From assembly GCF_003345525.1 (NCBI RefSeq), contig NZ_QQNH01000009.1:1-64000 (forward strand): DNA of 64,000 nt, given 5' to 3'. Position numbers and translations under genes: made by a program. The stretch's first letter is position 1. Every line of letters starts with the position of its first letter. The notes beneath the pieces are model-generated. The model made no database searches, was not told the DNA's origin, and saw only the letters and a list, made by a program, of their open reading frames with translations. The stretch is from Pelagibacterium lacus (GTDB lineage Bacteria; Pseudomonadota; Alphaproteobacteria; Rhizobiales; Devosiaceae). Of the stretch, positions 27,810 to 37,692 are shown piece after piece.

Positions 27810-28873
27810 GCTGTCGGTGCCTCCGAGCTGGTTGGGGCGGCAGGATCTGCCGGGGCGGGAAAGCGGCTCACGCCGTCCCGGATCTTTTCGATGAGATCGT
27901 TGCGCGCCATGTCATAGGCCAGCCCAAGGGCGCTCTTGTAACCGATCTCGTCGGTGCCACCATGGCTCTTGATAACGACGCCATTGAGGCCGAGGAACAC
28001 GCCGCCATTGACGGTGCGCGGGTCCATCTTGCTGCGGATGGCGGCCAGCGCCTGGCTGGCGAACAGCGCGCCGATCTTGGAGAGCCACGAGGATTTCAGC
28101 GCGTCGCGCAGATAGGTGCCCACCTGCCGCGCCGTGCCCTCGGCGGTCTTGAGGGCGACATTGCCGGTGAACCCCTCGGTCACCACCACGTCGACGGTCC
28201 CCTTGCCCAGGTCATCGCCCTCGACGAATCCCTTGTAGGTGAACCCTACCCCGCTGGTTTCCCCGAGAATCTTGCCGGCGTCCTTGACCCATTCATTGCC
28301 CTTGGCCTCTTCCACCCCGACATTGAGCAGACCCACGGTGGGGCTGGGCGTGTCGAACACGGCCCGGGCCAAGGCGGCGCCGAGGATGGAGAAATCCACC
28401 AGTTGGTCGGCATCGGCCCCGATGGTGGCGCCCACGTCCAAGACGATGATGTCGGAGCGCACGGTCGGCCAGATGGCGGCGATGGCCGGGCGGGAAATGC
28501 CTTCCATGGTGCGCAGGCAGAAGGTGGCCATGGCCATCAGCGCGCCGGTATTGCCGCCCGATATGGCGACGGCGGCCTCCCCGTCGCGCACCGACTGGAT
28601 CGTGGCCCACATCGACGAGGTGCCCCGGCCCTTGCGCAGGGCCTGGCTGGGCTTGTCGTCCATGGTGATCACGGTTTCGCTGTGCCGGATTTCCGAGACG
28701 GGCCGCAATTCGGCGAACTCGTCGAGAAGCGGCGTCAGGACCTCTTCGCGGCCGTGAAAGATGAAGCGTGCGTCCGGGCGTTCCCTGAGCAGCAGCTTGG
28801 CTGCGTGAAGCGGGGCGCGCGGAGCATTGTCTCCGCCCATAGCGTCCACGGAGATGGTTATCGTTCCACTCAT
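27806..28873 (-). CDS. plsX: Phosphate acyltransferase PlsX
   Basis: Makes acyl-phosphate from acyl-ACP for PlsY in phospholipid synthesis; peripheral membrane enzyme. 355 residues beginning [17 protein letters not shown]; the conserved [26 protein letters not shown] and [17 protein letters not shown] segments fix the family. Couples to fabH by a 4-bp overlap. The minus strand upstream holds three TTGAC sequences within about 100 bp, so a promoter there is likely though not assignable. Confidence 0.97.
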   Translation of the reverse strand: MSGTITISVDAMGGDNAPRAPLHAAKLLLRERPDARFIFHGREEVLTPLLDEFAELRPVSEIRHSETVITMDDKPSQALRKGRGTSSMWATIQSVRDGEAAVAISGGNTGALMAMATFCLRTMEGISRPAIAAIWPTVRSDIIVLDVGATIGADADQLVDFSILGAALARAVFDTPSPTVGLLNVGVEEAKGNEWVKDAGKILGETSGVGFTYKGFVEGDDLGKGTVDVVVTEGFTGNVALKTAEGTARQVGTYLRDALKSSWLSKIGALFASQALAAIRSKMDPRTVNGGVFLGLNGVVIKSHGGTDEIGYKSALGLAYDMARNDLIEKIRDGVSRFPAPADPAAPTSSEAPTA

Positions 28874-28988
28874 TGCCTGCCTTGGTACCTGCCCGCGATC
28901 GGTCGCGGCGCGAATGCCGCCGTTCCCGTCAAGAGCATAGTCAATGAACCCGCAAGGGCGAACATGTCAATCGCGGCCCGCAAAACGC

Positions 28989-29528
28989 TCAATCCTTCTT
29001 GAGCGCCTTGAGGGCGGCGAAGGGCGAGAGCTCGGCCGGATCGTCTCCGGCCGAGCCGGCTTCGAGCTCGGCCCCCGGCTTGCGCGGATAGAGATCGATG
29101 GCCAAAGCGAAGATCTCCATGGCCAGTTCGCCGAGATCGATCTCGTTGCCGTCGAAATAATCGGGCAGATCGTCATCCTCGAGATTGACGAACACCTCGG
29201 CCCCCGCCGTCGCCTCGCTGGCCGCGTCATGGCCTGGCAGGAAGACGCGGTCGACCGGCTCGCTGATCGCCTGCTCCACAGGATCGCCGGTGACGACGCA
29301 GGGCTGGACCACCATGCCCTCCACCCGGCCCTTGGCCTGGATGCCGCCACGGAAGCGGCTGGCGACGAGGTCGGCGGAAAAGGCCGGCACGGCGCTGACC
29401 TTGAACCGCTCGGCCAGCATCTCGCGCTGCTCGGCGTCGGTGGTGATCTTCACCGTCCGGCCAGCGCCGGGAATCTTGTCGACCTGAATCACCCCATCGA
29501 GATCGAGGGCCTGGAGCCTGCGCGTCAT
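28989..29528 (-). CDS. yceD: YceD/DUF177 family protein
   Basis: 179 residues from ATG 29528, overlapping the upstream stop (ATGA). DUF177 features: RFRGGIQAKGRVEGMVVQPCVVTGDPVE (the VxQxCxVTxxP motif) and the acidic end DEIDLGELAMEIFALAIDLYP. YceD relatives are linked to 23S rRNA accumulation and normally sit beside rpmF; here the next gene is plsX and no rpmF intervenes. Confidence 0.9.
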   Translation of the reverse strand: MTRRLQALDLDGVIQVDKIPGAGRTVKITTDAEQREMLAERFKVSAVPAFSADLVASRFRGGIQAKGRVEGMVVQPCVVTGDPVEQAISEPVDRVFLPGHDAASEATAGAEVFVNLEDDDLPDYFDGNEIDLGELAMEIFALAIDLYPRKPGAELEAGSAGDDPAELSPFAALKALKKD

Positions 29529-30052
29529 TTGGGTTCTCCGAAATTCACCGTGCCCGCCATGATGTCCGCGACCGGCTGGGTGGCGAGGAAATCGTCGCAA
29601 AGCAGGATGTAGTCGGCAAACCTGTCAGCCTCGGGATGGGTTCCGCCCGCATGGAAATTGCGCGACAGGAAAGCCTTCACCTCTTCGCGCTCGCGCGAAT
29701 CGAGCGCTTCGGAAAGGCTGGTGAGCATACCGTAGAAAAGGCTCCCCATCTTCTCGATCCGCTTGGCCACGGAAAGATCGCCCACGCCCATTTCCCGCAG
29801 CGAGCGGTCCATGTCCTTGAAGAAGCAATCGAAGACGTTCTGGGAGAATTGCCTGGTCTCCTTCTCGCTCGAGCGCAGCCTCCTGAAAACGAGGGCCGCA
29901 TGCAGCGAGATCATGTCGAACCGCCCCGTCATGGTGTCGGACGCCCCCCACTCCGCATAGAACACCGGGCGCCGGGATTGCGCCACAATGGCGCTATAGA
30001 CGGCGTAAACGGGCGCGGTGAACTTGGTCTTGCGGAAAAGGGACAGGATCAT
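29525..30052 (-). CDS. Ubiquinol-cytochrome c chaperone (CBP3/UPF0174)
   Basis: 175 residues. Matches the CBP3 family that helps assemble cytochrome bc1: PVFYAEWGASDTMTGRFDMISLHAALVFRRL near the N-terminus and MGVGDLSVAKRIEKMGSLFYG in the middle. It is translationally coupled to yceD and divergent from bamE. Probably cytoplasmic, acting on newly made cytochrome b. Confidence 0.92.
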   Translation of the reverse strand: MILSLFRKTKFTAPVYAVYSAIVAQSRRPVFYAEWGASDTMTGRFDMISLHAALVFRRLRSSEKETRQFSQNVFDCFFKDMDRSLREMGVGDLSVAKRIEKMGSLFYGMLTSLSEALDSREREEVKAFLSRNFHAGGTHPEADRFADYILLCDDFLATQPVADIMAGTVNFGEPK

Positions 30053-30208
30053 GTCATCGTGTCTCGCGGATGGGAAAAGCGGGCGGGCTGAGGCGAGAAT
30101 TTGGACTGGCCGCTTGCCAGAGCTATCCTAGGACGGCTAAACATCACCCAAAATCCCTGGCGCATCGTCGCGAGGCTATAGTCGAGAGAGCTGAGGAAAG
30201 TCAATTCC

Positions 30209-30655
30209 ATGACCCTGCGTAATGCCCTTGTCCGCATGTCCCCCCTCGCAGCAGCCATCGCGCTCGGCCTCACGCTTTCGGCCTGCTCGGGGTCGGGCCT
30301 CGTCAGCCAGCGGACCCAGGGCTATGTGCTGCCCGACGACGCCATCCGCCAGGTCCAGCCGGGCGCCAGCCAGGATCTGGTGCGCATCGTGCTCGGCTCG
30401 CCCCAGACCACCTCGACCTTCGGCGGCGAGACCGCCTGGTATTACGTGGAAACCAAGATCAGCCGCACCGCCTTCGGCCTCACCAGCATCCAGGAACGCA
30501 CCGTGGTCGCCGTCTATTTCGGCGCCAATCGCCGCGTCACCGACAAGGCCATCTATACGCTCGAGGATGGCCGCATCTTCGCCATCGAGCAGCGCCGCAC
30601 CGGCTCTTATGGCGAAGACCGCAATTTCGTGGAAAACCTGCTGGCCTCGATCTGA
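30209..30655 (+). CDS. bamE: Outer-membrane assembly lipoprotein BamE (SmpA/OmlA)
   Basis: 148 residues. Signal peptide with lipobox LSAC (Cys26), then the SmpA/OmlA domain: YVLPDDAIRQVQPGASQDLVRIVLGSP, TAWYYVETK and VVAVYFGANRRVTDKAIY. A non-essential subunit of the BAM complex that inserts beta-barrels such as the porin at 58000. Divergent from cbp3, with about 155 bp between them. Confidence 0.94.
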   Translation: MTLRNALVRMSPLAAAIALGLTLSACSGSGLVSQRTQGYVLPDDAIRQVQPGASQDLVRIVLGSPQTTSTFGGETAWYYVETKISRTAFGLTSIQERTVVAVYFGANRRVTDKAIYTLEDGRIFAIEQRRTGSYGEDRNFVENLLASI

Positions 30656-30672
30656 GGCCAGCCCCTCAAGCT

Positions 30673-31161
30673 TCAGGCCTTGTCCGCGCCTGAATATCCG
30701 TCCGAATATTTCCGCGCCACCGCGTCGAGCACGCCATTGACCATGCCCGGCACCTCGTCCTCGTAAAAGGCGTTGGCGACGTCGACATATTCGCGGATCA
30801 CCACCTTGAACGGAATGTCCCGGCGCATGGTGAGCTCGAACACCCCGGCCCGCAGCAGCGCGCGCAGCGTCGCGTCGATCCGGGTCATCGGCCAGCCCTT
30901 TTGCAGCGCGGCGTTGATCACCGGGTCGAGCTTGATCTGGTTCTGGACCACGCCGCGCACGATGTGCCGGAAATAATCCGCATCGGCGGGAAGATATTGA
31001 TCGCCCTCCAGCTCCCGGCCCAGCCGGAAACTTTCGAACTGGCTCAGGGTCTCTTCCAGGGTCTGCTCGCCGATATCCATCTGGTAGAGCGCCTGCACGG
31101 CGGCGAGACGGGCCGAGCCGCGCTGGTTGGCCGGCCTGACGGGCGTGTGGTCGTCCGCCAT
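30673..31161 (-). CDS. nusB: Transcription antitermination factor NusB
   Basis: 162 residues. RGSARLAAVQALYQMDIG starts the all-helical NusB fold; FRHIVRGVVQNQ and INEYVD-type IREYVDVANAF with VNGVLDAVARKYS close it. Forms a boxA-binding complex with NusE for rRNA antitermination. It starts 3 bp after the ribH stop, at the end of the riboflavin gene run. Confidence 0.95.
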   Translation of the reverse strand: MADDHTPVRPANQRGSARLAAVQALYQMDIGEQTLEETLSQFESFRLGRELEGDQYLPADADYFRHIVRGVVQNQIKLDPVINAALQKGWPMTRIDATLRALLRAGVFELTMRRDIPFKVVIREYVDVANAFYEDEVPGMVNGVLDAVARKYSDGYSGADKA

Positions 31162-31164
31162 TTT

Positions 31165-31647
31165 TCAGTCCTCCATCAGGCCGTTGCGCAGGGCGGCCAT
31201 GGCCATCGCCGCGATCGCCGCGCCGCCGCCCTTGTCCTGCTCGCCCTTGCGCGCGCGGGCCCAGGCCTGCGCCTCGTTCTCGACGGTGAGGATGCCATTG
31301 CCCAGCGCCAGCCCATCGGCGATGGTGAGGTCCATCAGCGCCCGAGCGCTCTCGTTGGAGACGATCTCGTAATGGGTGGTCTCGCCGCGGATGACGCAGC
31401 CCAGCGCCACAAAGCCATCATAGAGATCGCCCTTGAGGTCGGAGGCCATGGCGATGGCGGCGGGGATTTCCAGCGCACCGGGCACGGTGATCACATCGGC
31501 CTCGGCCCCGGCCGCTGCGAATGCGGACCGGGCGCCGTCGAGCAGCGCATCGGCGATGTCATTGTAGAAGCGCGCTTCGACGATCAGATAGCGCTGGCCG
31601 GTGGCTGCGCCGGGCGCGATGGAGAAGGTGTCGCCAGAACTGGCCAT
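31165..31647 (-). CDS. ribH: 6,7-dimethyl-8-ribityllumazine synthase
   Basis: Condenses the ribD product with dihydroxybutanone phosphate. 160 residues. Substrate-binding motifs [11 protein letters not shown] and [20 protein letters not shown] (catalytic His) are clear. Starts 3 bp after ribE and precedes nusB. Confidence 0.96.
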   Translation of the reverse strand: MASSGDTFSIAPGAATGQRYLIVEARFYNDIADALLDGARSAFAAAGAEADVITVPGALEIPAAIAMASDLKGDLYDGFVALGCVIRGETTHYEIVSNESARALMDLTIADGLALGNGILTVENEAQAWARARKGEQDKGGGAAIAAMAMAALRNGLMED

Positions 31648-31650
31648 GTT

Positions 31651-32259
31651 TCAATCCCGTCGGGTTTCGAGCAGGCGCGCGGCATAGCGCGCCATCAGGT
31701 CAACTTCAAGATTTACCGCATCGCCCTCGCGATAGTCGGGCCAGTTTGTCGCGGTGAGCGTATGGGGAATCAGATGCACAGAGAAGCGGTTGCCATCAAC
31801 CGTATTGACGGTGAGCGAGGTGCCGTTGAGCGCCACCCCGCCCTTTTTGGCGATAAAGGGCGCCAGCTCGGCGGGCGCTTCGAGGACGAAGGTGATCTGG
31901 TCGCCGATCTCCCGGCGCTCGACGATCCGCGCCAGCCCGTCGACATGGCCGGAAACGATATGGCCGCCCAGTTCGTCCCCGACCTTGAGCGAGCGCTCGA
32001 GATTGATGCGGCGGCCTTCCCGCCAGTCGCCCACCCGCGTCACGTCGAGGGTTTCTCGCGCGGCGAACACCTCGAACCAGTTGCGGCCGGCCTCGGTTCC
32101 CTTGTCGGTCACCGTGAGGCAGATGCCCTCGCACATGATCGAGGCGCCCAGGTCGATGCCATCGGGCGCGTAGCGCGTGCCGATGCGCAGCTTGCGACCG
32201 TCATTGCGATCCTCGGCGACGAGCAGCGTTCCGATATCGGTGATGATGCCAGTAAACAT
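31651..32259 (-). CDS. ribE: Riboflavin synthase alpha subunit
   Basis: 202 residues from ATG 32259. Two lumazine-binding repeats: MFTGIITDIGTLL with GICLTVTDKG in the first, HIVSGHVDGLARIV with GVALNGTSLTVNTVDGN in the second. Dismutates two lumazines to riboflavin. It begins 1 bp before the ribD stop region and ends 3 bp before ribH. No FMN riboswitch is seen in the run. Confidence 0.96.
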   Translation of the reverse strand: MFTGIITDIGTLLVAEDRNDGRKLRIGTRYAPDGIDLGASIMCEGICLTVTDKGTEAGRNWFEVFAARETLDVTRVGDWREGRRINLERSLKVGDELGGHIVSGHVDGLARIVERREIGDQITFVLEAPAELAPFIAKKGGVALNGTSLTVNTVDGNRFSVHLIPHTLTATNWPDYREGDAVNLEVDLMARYAARLLETRRD

Positions 32260-32260
32260 G

Positions 32261-33355
32261 TCAGCCTTTCTCGAAGGTGGTGAGCATATCGCACCCCAGC
32301 GCCCGCGTTTCAACCGGGCTGAACCCCAGTTGCGTCAAACGCTCCGGCAAGGTGCCGTGAACAGTGGCCGGCACGCCATCCGCCTCCACCACCCCGGCCC
32401 CTTCGAGCAGGCAGAAGCGGTCGATCAGACCCGCGTCGAGAAGGGCGTCGTTGAGCCCGGCCCCGCCCTCGACCAGCAGCCGGCCGATGCCCCTCTGCGC
32501 CAGCGCGGCCAGCGCCGCGCCGAGTTCGGGGCGGCCATCCCGCCCGGCCACAACCACCGTCTCGGCCTGTTGAGAAACTGATTCAGCTTTGCCGTTTTCA
32601 GCAAGGATCACAAGGGTTTGTGCGTCATTGGACTCAAAGAGAGTCAGGTCGCGCGGCAAGGGCTCCCGCCCCCCGAGCACCACGCGCAGCGGCCGCCGAC
32701 CCTCAAGTCCGGCCAGGCGCACGGTGAGTCTGGGAGTGTCGAGCCGGGCGGTGCCGGCCCCCACCATCACCGCATCGCTGAGCGCGCGCTGCATATGGGT
32801 CCAGCGCCGCGCCTCCTCCCCGGTGATCGCCACATTGCCCCGGTCGCTGCGGCCGATCATCCCGTTGCGGGAAACCGCCAGCTTGGCGGTCACGAAGGGC
32901 CGCCCGCGGCGGATGCGCGAGAAGAACCCTTCATGCAACCGCTCGATCGCCGCCAGATTCTCCCCCGCATGCACCGCGATGCCGGCGGCGCGCAGGCGCG
33001 CAATGCCCTCTCCCGCCGTGCGGGGGTCGGGGTCGGTGGCCCCGCACACCACGCGCGCGATCCCGGCGGCGATCACCGCATCGACGCAGGGCGGCGTGCG
33101 GCCCCAATGGTTGCAGGGCTCCAGCGTCACATAAAGGGTTGCGCCCCGCGCCGCCTCCCCCGCCATGGCGAGGGCCAGCGGCTCGGCATGCGGGCGTCCC
33201 CCCGGCGCGGTCACGCCCCGGCCCAGCACCCTTCCGTCCGCCGAGACGACCACGGCGCCCACAGTGGGATTTTCCGCCGTGGTGCCGCGATAGGGCATGG
33301 CCATCCGCGCCGCCGATTCGAGCCAGCGCAGATCGGCCGGCGCGAGTGGCGTCAT
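32261..33355 (-). CDS. ribD: Bifunctional pyrimidine deaminase/reductase RibD
   Basis: 364 residues. The N-terminal deaminase has HAEPLAL and the zinc motif [13 protein letters not shown]; the C-terminal reductase covers about 150-364 with [13 protein letters not shown] and [10 protein letters not shown]. Catalyses the second and third steps from GTP towards riboflavin. Its ATG overlaps the nrdR stop by 4 bp. The reductase is low in some conserved positions around residue 235 but looks intact. Confidence 0.95.
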   Translation of the reverse strand: MTPLAPADLRWLESAARMAMPYRGTTAENPTVGAVVVSADGRVLGRGVTAPGGRPHAEPLALAMAGEAARGATLYVTLEPCNHWGRTPPCVDAVIAAGIARVVCGATDPDPRTAGEGIARLRAAGIAVHAGENLAAIERLHEGFFSRIRRGRPFVTAKLAVSRNGMIGRSDRGNVAITGEEARRWTHMQRALSDAVMVGAGTARLDTPRLTVRLAGLEGRRPLRVVLGGREPLPRDLTLFESNDAQTLVILAENGKAESVSQQAETVVVAGRDGRPELGAALAALAQRGIGRLLVEGGAGLNDALLDAGLIDRFCLLEGAGVVEADGVPATVHGTLPERLTQLGFSPVETRALGCDMLTTFEKG

Positions 33356-33831
33356 CCCTCGTCCTCGGGAAGGGAGGGGTCCACATGTCCCATCTCGGTG
33401 AGAAAGGACTGAAAATCGTCGGCGCCGGAGAAATTCTTGTAGACCGATGCGAACCGCACGAAGGCCACGTCATCGAGCCCCTTGAGCCCATCCATGACAT
33501 ATTCGCCGATCTGCTCGGAGGTCACTTCTACGTCGCCCAGGCTTTCGAGCTGCCGGACGACGCCGGAGATCATGCGCTCGGCCGCTTCGGGATCGACCTG
33601 GCGCTTGCGCAGCGCCGTGGTCACCGAGCGGGCCAGCTTCTCGCGGTCGAAGGGCACCTTGCGCCCGGATTTCTTGACCACGATCAGGTCGCGCAGTTGC
33701 ACCCGCTCGAATGTGGTGAACCGTCCGCCGCATCCATTGCAGACGCGGCGGCGGCGGATGGCGTTGGAATCCTCGGTGGGCCGGGAATCCTTGACCTGCG
33801 TATCGTCATTCCCGCAATAGGGGCAACGCAT
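33352..33831 (-). CDS. nrdR: Ribonucleotide reductase repressor NrdR
   Basis: 159 residues. Zinc ribbon [17 protein letters not shown] with [12 protein letters not shown], followed by the ATP-cone ([19 protein letters not shown]). Senses ATP/dATP to repress nrd operons at NrdR boxes. Lies between glyA and ribD, as in most alphaproteobacteria. Confidence 0.97.
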   Translation of the reverse strand: MRCPYCGNDDTQVKDSRPTEDSNAIRRRRVCNGCGGRFTTFERVQLRDLIVVKKSGRKVPFDREKLARSVTTALRKRQVDPEAAERMISGVVRQLESLGDVEVTSEQIGEYVMDGLKGLDDVAFVRFASVYKNFSGADDFQSFLTEMGHVDPSLPEDEG

Positions 33832-33835
33832 TGGC

Positions 33836-35134
33836 TTATCCGTAAATCGGGAACCGGGCGGTCAGTTCGAGGACCTTTTCCTTGACCTGGGCCTCGACGG
33901 CTCCATTATTGCCCTCGCCATTGGCGGCCAGCCCGTCGATCACCTCGACCATGAATTCGCCGACCTGACGGAATTCCTCGGTGCCGAAGCCACGCGAGGT
34001 GGCGGCCGGGGTTCCGACGCGGATGCCCGAGGTGATGGCCGGCTTTTCCGGATCGAACGGCACGGCGTTCTTGTTGCAGGTGATGTTGGCGCGCTCCAGC
34101 GCCGCCTCGGTCGCCTTGCCGGTCACCTGCTTGGGCCGCAGATCGACCAGCATCAAATGGTTCTCGGTGCCGCCGGTGGCGATCTCCAGCCCGCCCTTGA
34201 CCAGCGTGTCGGCCAGCATCTGGGCGTTGGCGACCACCTGCTTTGCGTACTGCCCGAAAGCCGGGGTCAGCGCCTCGCCGAAGGCCACCGCCTTGGCGGC
34301 GATCACATGCATCAGCGGCCCGCCCTGGATTCCGGGGAAGATCGCCGAATTGACCTTCTTGGCGATGTCCTCGTCATTGGTGAGGATCAGCCCGCCGCGC
34401 GGTCCGCGCAAGGTCTTGTGGGTGGTGGTCGTCGCCACATGGGCGTGCGGGAACGGGCTGGGATAGACCCCCGCCGCCACCAGCCCGGCCACATGCGCCA
34501 TGTCGACGAACAGATAGGCCCCCACCTCGTCGGCGATGGCGCGGAACGCGGCCCAGTCCAGAATGCGCGAATAGGCCGAAAAGCCCGCGACGATCATCTT
34601 GGGCTGATGCTCCACTGCGAGGGCCCGGACCTGGTCCATGTCCACGCGGCCGTCCTGCTTGCGCACGCCGTACTGGATGGCGTTGAACCATTTGCCGGAC
34701 TGGTTGGGCCGCGCCCCATGGGTCAGGTGGCCGCCCGCGTCGAGGCTCATGCCCAGAATGGTGTCGCCGGGCTGCAGCAGCGCCTGGAAGACGCCCTGAT
34801 TGGCCTGGCTGCCCGAATTGGGCTGCACATTGGCGAAGCCGCAGCCGAACAGCTCCTTGGCGCGGTCGATGGCCAGTTGCTCCACCACGTCCACGAACTG
34901 GCAACCGCCATAATAGCGCCGGCCCGGATAGCCCTCAGCATATTTGTTGGTCATCACCGAGCCCTGCGCTTCGAGCACGGCGCTGGAGACGATGTTTTCC
35001 GAAGCGATCAGCTCGATCTCGTGCTGCTGGCGACCGAGCTCGTCGGCAATCGCCTTGGCGACGATCGGATCGTGATCGGCAATGGTGCGGGAGAAGAAAT
35101 CGGGAAAAAGCGGGGCGGACCCGGTGGCGCTCAT
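33836..35134 (-). CDS. glyA: Serine hydroxymethyltransferase
   Basis: Interconverts serine and glycine while charging tetrahydrofolate. 432 residues from ATG 35134; an upstream frame to 35221 is not needed. PLP lysine in [28 protein letters not shown] and [15 protein letters not shown] are the family signatures. Head gene of the nrdR-rib-nusB run, which follows after 4 bp. Confidence 0.97.
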   Translation of the reverse strand: MSATGSAPLFPDFFSRTIADHDPIVAKAIADELGRQQHEIELIASENIVSSAVLEAQGSVMTNKYAEGYPGRRYYGGCQFVDVVEQLAIDRAKELFGCGFANVQPNSGSQANQGVFQALLQPGDTILGMSLDAGGHLTHGARPNQSGKWFNAIQYGVRKQDGRVDMDQVRALAVEHQPKMIVAGFSAYSRILDWAAFRAIADEVGAYLFVDMAHVAGLVAAGVYPSPFPHAHVATTTTHKTLRGPRGGLILTNDEDIAKKVNSAIFPGIQGGPLMHVIAAKAVAFGEALTPAFGQYAKQVVANAQMLADTLVKGGLEIATGGTENHLMLVDLRPKQVTGKATEAALERANITCNKNAVPFDPEKPAITSGIRVGTPAATSRGFGTEEFRQVGEFMVEVIDGLAANGEGNNGAVEAQVKEKVLELTARFPIYG

Positions 35135-35240
35135 GGAGGACCCTCGACCTGTTGCAAGAAATGCTGGATTGGCAAGCAAGCGCGCTGGGCATAGCACGGG
35201 CGCGCCGGCGATTCCAAGCAAAGATCGGGCGAACCGGCGT

Positions 35241-35447
35241 TCAGAGGCGTCCTTCGGTCGCTTCGCGCTCGATCCGCCGGCGCAGCTTGGCCAAAGCGAG
35301 GTTTTTCATCTGCAATTCCGAGGCGGTGGCCGGCGCGATGGCCACCACTTCGATGCCGGTGGCGACGTCGATGGCCGCCACCCGGACCTGCGGCCCGGCC
35401 CGGTGGAACTCGAACAGAACTTCCCGGCCCGCCCCCGCCGCGCTCAT
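35241..35447 (-). CDS. Small DUF6898-like protein
   Basis: 68 residues. The [33 protein letters not shown] core, a short beta-sheet, and the basic helical end [13 protein letters not shown] match a small alphaproteobacterial family usually placed just upstream of glyA. Function unknown. Family name recalled with moderate certainty. Confidence 0.65.
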   Translation of the reverse strand: MSAAGAGREVLFEFHRAGPQVRVAAIDVATGIEVVAIAPATASELQMKNLALAKLRRRIEREATEGRL

Positions 35448-35467
35448 CGCCTTCCCGCTCCTTGCGG

Positions 35468-36739
35468 TCAGGCGTTGATTTCGGGGAAATCCACCCGGCC
35501 CTGGGCGTCGAATTCATAGACGTCGTCGCGGAAGCTCACGACGCCGTTGCGATTGGCCCAGGCGGTGAAATAGGTCATGAAGATCGGCACCGGATTGGTG
35601 ACGCTGGCGTCGACCCGCTCGCCCGAGGCGAAGGCGGCGTTGACGTCGATGATGTCATAGCCGGAATCCTGCAGGATCCAGGTGACGAAATCGGCCACAT
35701 TGGCGACGCGCACGCAGCCCGAGGAGTGGAAGCGGCCGTTTTCGCTGAACAGGTCCTGCTGCGGGGTGTCGTGCAGATAGACCGCATGCGGATTGTGGAA
35801 GTTGATCTTGACGTTGCCCATGGAGTTCTGGGCCCCGGGGTCCTGGCGGAACGTATAGTTCACCGCCTCCTCGGTCTGCCAGTTGATGGCGCTCTGGGGC
35901 ACTTCCCTGCCGCTGCCGTCGAAGATGCGGATCGAATATTCGTTGAGGTAATTGGGATTGTCGTTGACCAGCTTGATGATGTCGCGGCGGATGATCGAGA
36001 CCGGCACCGTCCAGTAGGGGTTGAAGTTGATCTGGTGGATGCGGCTGCGCAGGATCGGGGTCTGGCGGTCGATCTTGCCCACCACCGCCGTATGGCGGCG
36101 CGCCACCTGCTTGGTCTGGATGGTCTCGATGGCGGCGGCGGGAATGTTGACGTTGACATAGCGGTCCGACAGCTTGCCCTCGAGCCCGCGCACGCGCTCG
36201 ATATTGAGCCGGATCTGGTTGAGCCGGGTCGCGGCCGGCACCTTCATGGCCCAATAGGTGTATTCATCGACCTTGCCATGGATCTGCAGGCCGTGGCGGG
36301 CCTGGAAGCCGCGCACGGCGGCGTCGACCTGGGTGTCGAACTGGTCGGAGAGGCCCGCTTCCTGCGACAGGTCGCCGGTATGCATCAGATAGGTGCGCAG
36401 GTCCCGCACGGCGCGGCGATCCGAGCCGAGCGAGAGCTGGAAGATCTCCGCCGGCACGTCCGGCCAGCCGCCGATATTGGCCAGGCGCTCGTAATACTGG
36501 GCGACGCGCTGCAGATTGTATTCGGTGTCGACCGAGACGATCGGGTCGTTGCCGCCGATGGCGTCCATGGCCTGGCGCGAGTTGAGCTCGAGTTCTTCCT
36601 GGGTGACGGTGCGGCGTCCCATGAGATTGCCCAGGAGCGACTGGGCCTGGGCCGGCACGGGCAACGCGGCAGCGGCAGCAAGGGCCGACATACCGGTCAT
36701 GACGGTTCGCCGATTGAGTTTTGCAGAAATTTCGCGCAT
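35468..36739 (-). CDS. L,D-transpeptidase with peptidoglycan-binding domain (YcbB-like)
   Basis: 423 residues. Twin-arginine-like N-terminus (NRRTVMTG) with cleavage near AQA, so periplasmic. A PG_binding_1 repeat lies at about 130-170 (QVDAAVRGFQARHGLQIHGKVD). The YkuD domain follows, with HDTPQQDLFSENGRFHSSGCVRV holding the catalytic His and Cys. It makes 3-3 peptidoglycan cross-links or attaches proteins to the wall. A MarR-type gene of the LdtR kind lies just upstream and probably controls it. Confidence 0.92.
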   Translation of the reverse strand: MREISAKLNRRTVMTGMSALAAAAALPVPAQAQSLLGNLMGRRTVTQEELELNSRQAMDAIGGNDPIVSVDTEYNLQRVAQYYERLANIGGWPDVPAEIFQLSLGSDRRAVRDLRTYLMHTGDLSQEAGLSDQFDTQVDAAVRGFQARHGLQIHGKVDEYTYWAMKVPAATRLNQIRLNIERVRGLEGKLSDRYVNVNIPAAAIETIQTKQVARRHTAVVGKIDRQTPILRSRIHQINFNPYWTVPVSIIRRDIIKLVNDNPNYLNEYSIRIFDGSGREVPQSAINWQTEEAVNYTFRQDPGAQNSMGNVKINFHNPHAVYLHDTPQQDLFSENGRFHSSGCVRVANVADFVTWILQDSGYDIIDVNAAFASGERVDASVTNPVPIFMTYFTAWANRNGVVSFRDDVYEFDAQGRVDFPEINA

Positions 36740-36864
36740 CGCGTTTCGTTACCTGATCGAAAGAAGGATGTGTCGACTGGCTCTTTTGCCTCAAGCCCGG
36801 CCGCATCACAACGGCTCTCACCTGACTTTGACCGCCGCTATGCAGAATTTACGGCGCAAATAAG

Positions 36865-36890
36865 AAACGCCGGCCCATGGACCGGCGTTT
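36865..36890 (-). terminator. Hairpin after the ldtR-like gene
   Basis: 9-bp stem AAACGCCGG / CCGGCGTTT with an 8-nt loop, 39 bp past the regulator stop; followed on the minus strand by TTTCTTATTT. Probable terminator separating the regulator from the L,D-transpeptidase. Confidence 0.6.
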
Positions 36891-36928
36891 GATCGGAGGG
36901 TGTGGCGCGATGGCCACAGGCGCCAGCC

Positions 36929-37429
36929 CTACAATTTGTAGAGAATTTGGTCGACCCAGAAGCGCTCGAGTCGCGACAGCGCGGTATTGAGGCCGGCAAA
37001 GTCGGATTCGCCCAGTCCGCCGACCTTTTCGATCGAATTGAGATGGCGCTCATAGAGTTCGTCGATGACTTCCGCCACTTCCTCGCCCTTGGGGCTGAGC
37101 CGGATGCGTACCGAGCGCCGGTCGGTCTTGGAGCGCTCCTGGAAGATATAGCCCGTTTCGACCAGCTTCTTGAGATTGTACGAGACGTTGGAGCCCAGGT
37201 AATAGCCCCTTGTGCGCAACTCGCCCGCGGTCAGCTCGCTGTCGCCGATATTGAACATCAGCAGGGCCTGCACCGGGTTGATATCGTCCCAGCCCATGCG
37301 GTCGAACTCGTCCTTGATGAGATCGAGCAGGCGGCGGTGCAGCCGTTCGACCCGCGAGACCGCTTCGAGATAGAGCGGCTTGAGACTGGGACGCTGAGTA
37401 TCAGCCTTTGCGGAAAGATTGTTAGCCAT
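36929..37429 (-). CDS. ldtR: MarR-family regulator, LdtR type
   Basis: 166 residues from ATG 37429 (GAGG 8 nt upstream; an earlier TTG is unlikely). Winged-helix fold: LYLEAVSRVERLHRRLLDLIKDEFDRMG, then DSELTAGELRTRGYYLGSNVSYNLKKLVETGYIFQ and the wing RSKTDRRSVRIRLS. This closely recalls LdtR, which in Liberibacter and Sinorhizobium activates an L,D-transpeptidase gene in osmotic stress. The neighbouring gene is an L,D-transpeptidase, supporting the assignment. Confidence 0.8.
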   Translation of the reverse strand: MANNLSAKADTQRPSLKPLYLEAVSRVERLHRRLLDLIKDEFDRMGWDDINPVQALLMFNIGDSELTAGELRTRGYYLGSNVSYNLKKLVETGYIFQERSKTDRRSVRIRLSPKGEEVAEVIDELYERHLNSIEKVGGLGESDFAGLNTALSRLERFWVDQILYKL

Positions 37430-37692
37430 CGGTTTTGCCTCACTGTCATTTTTTGCGCGATTTGTTCGCGTCTGTGATGCCAACCTAGCGGGGTGCCCAT
37501 AAGATCGGTTTAAGAGACACGCTTAATGTTATCTTACGGGAAAACTTGGCGTTTTTTGGTTTTTGCTTCCTTACCCCAGGTGTGGAATTTGTAACCTTTA
37601 CGGGGAGTGAACGCCCGCAACGCCCCATGGCGCGGGCGGTTGCGCCGGCCCGCGCCCAGGCGTCCGGTTGTGGAAAAACCGGCCCGGGAGAC

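Noticed and set aside
28874-28988. A missing rpmF gene between yceD and plsX
   Set aside because: The 115-bp gap holds no L32 frame; alphaproteobacteria often carry rpmF elsewhere, so this is not unusual.
31651-33355. FMN riboswitch for the riboflavin genes
   Set aside because: The genes overlap or are a few bp apart with no leader long enough for the aptamer; none of its conserved blocks was seen.
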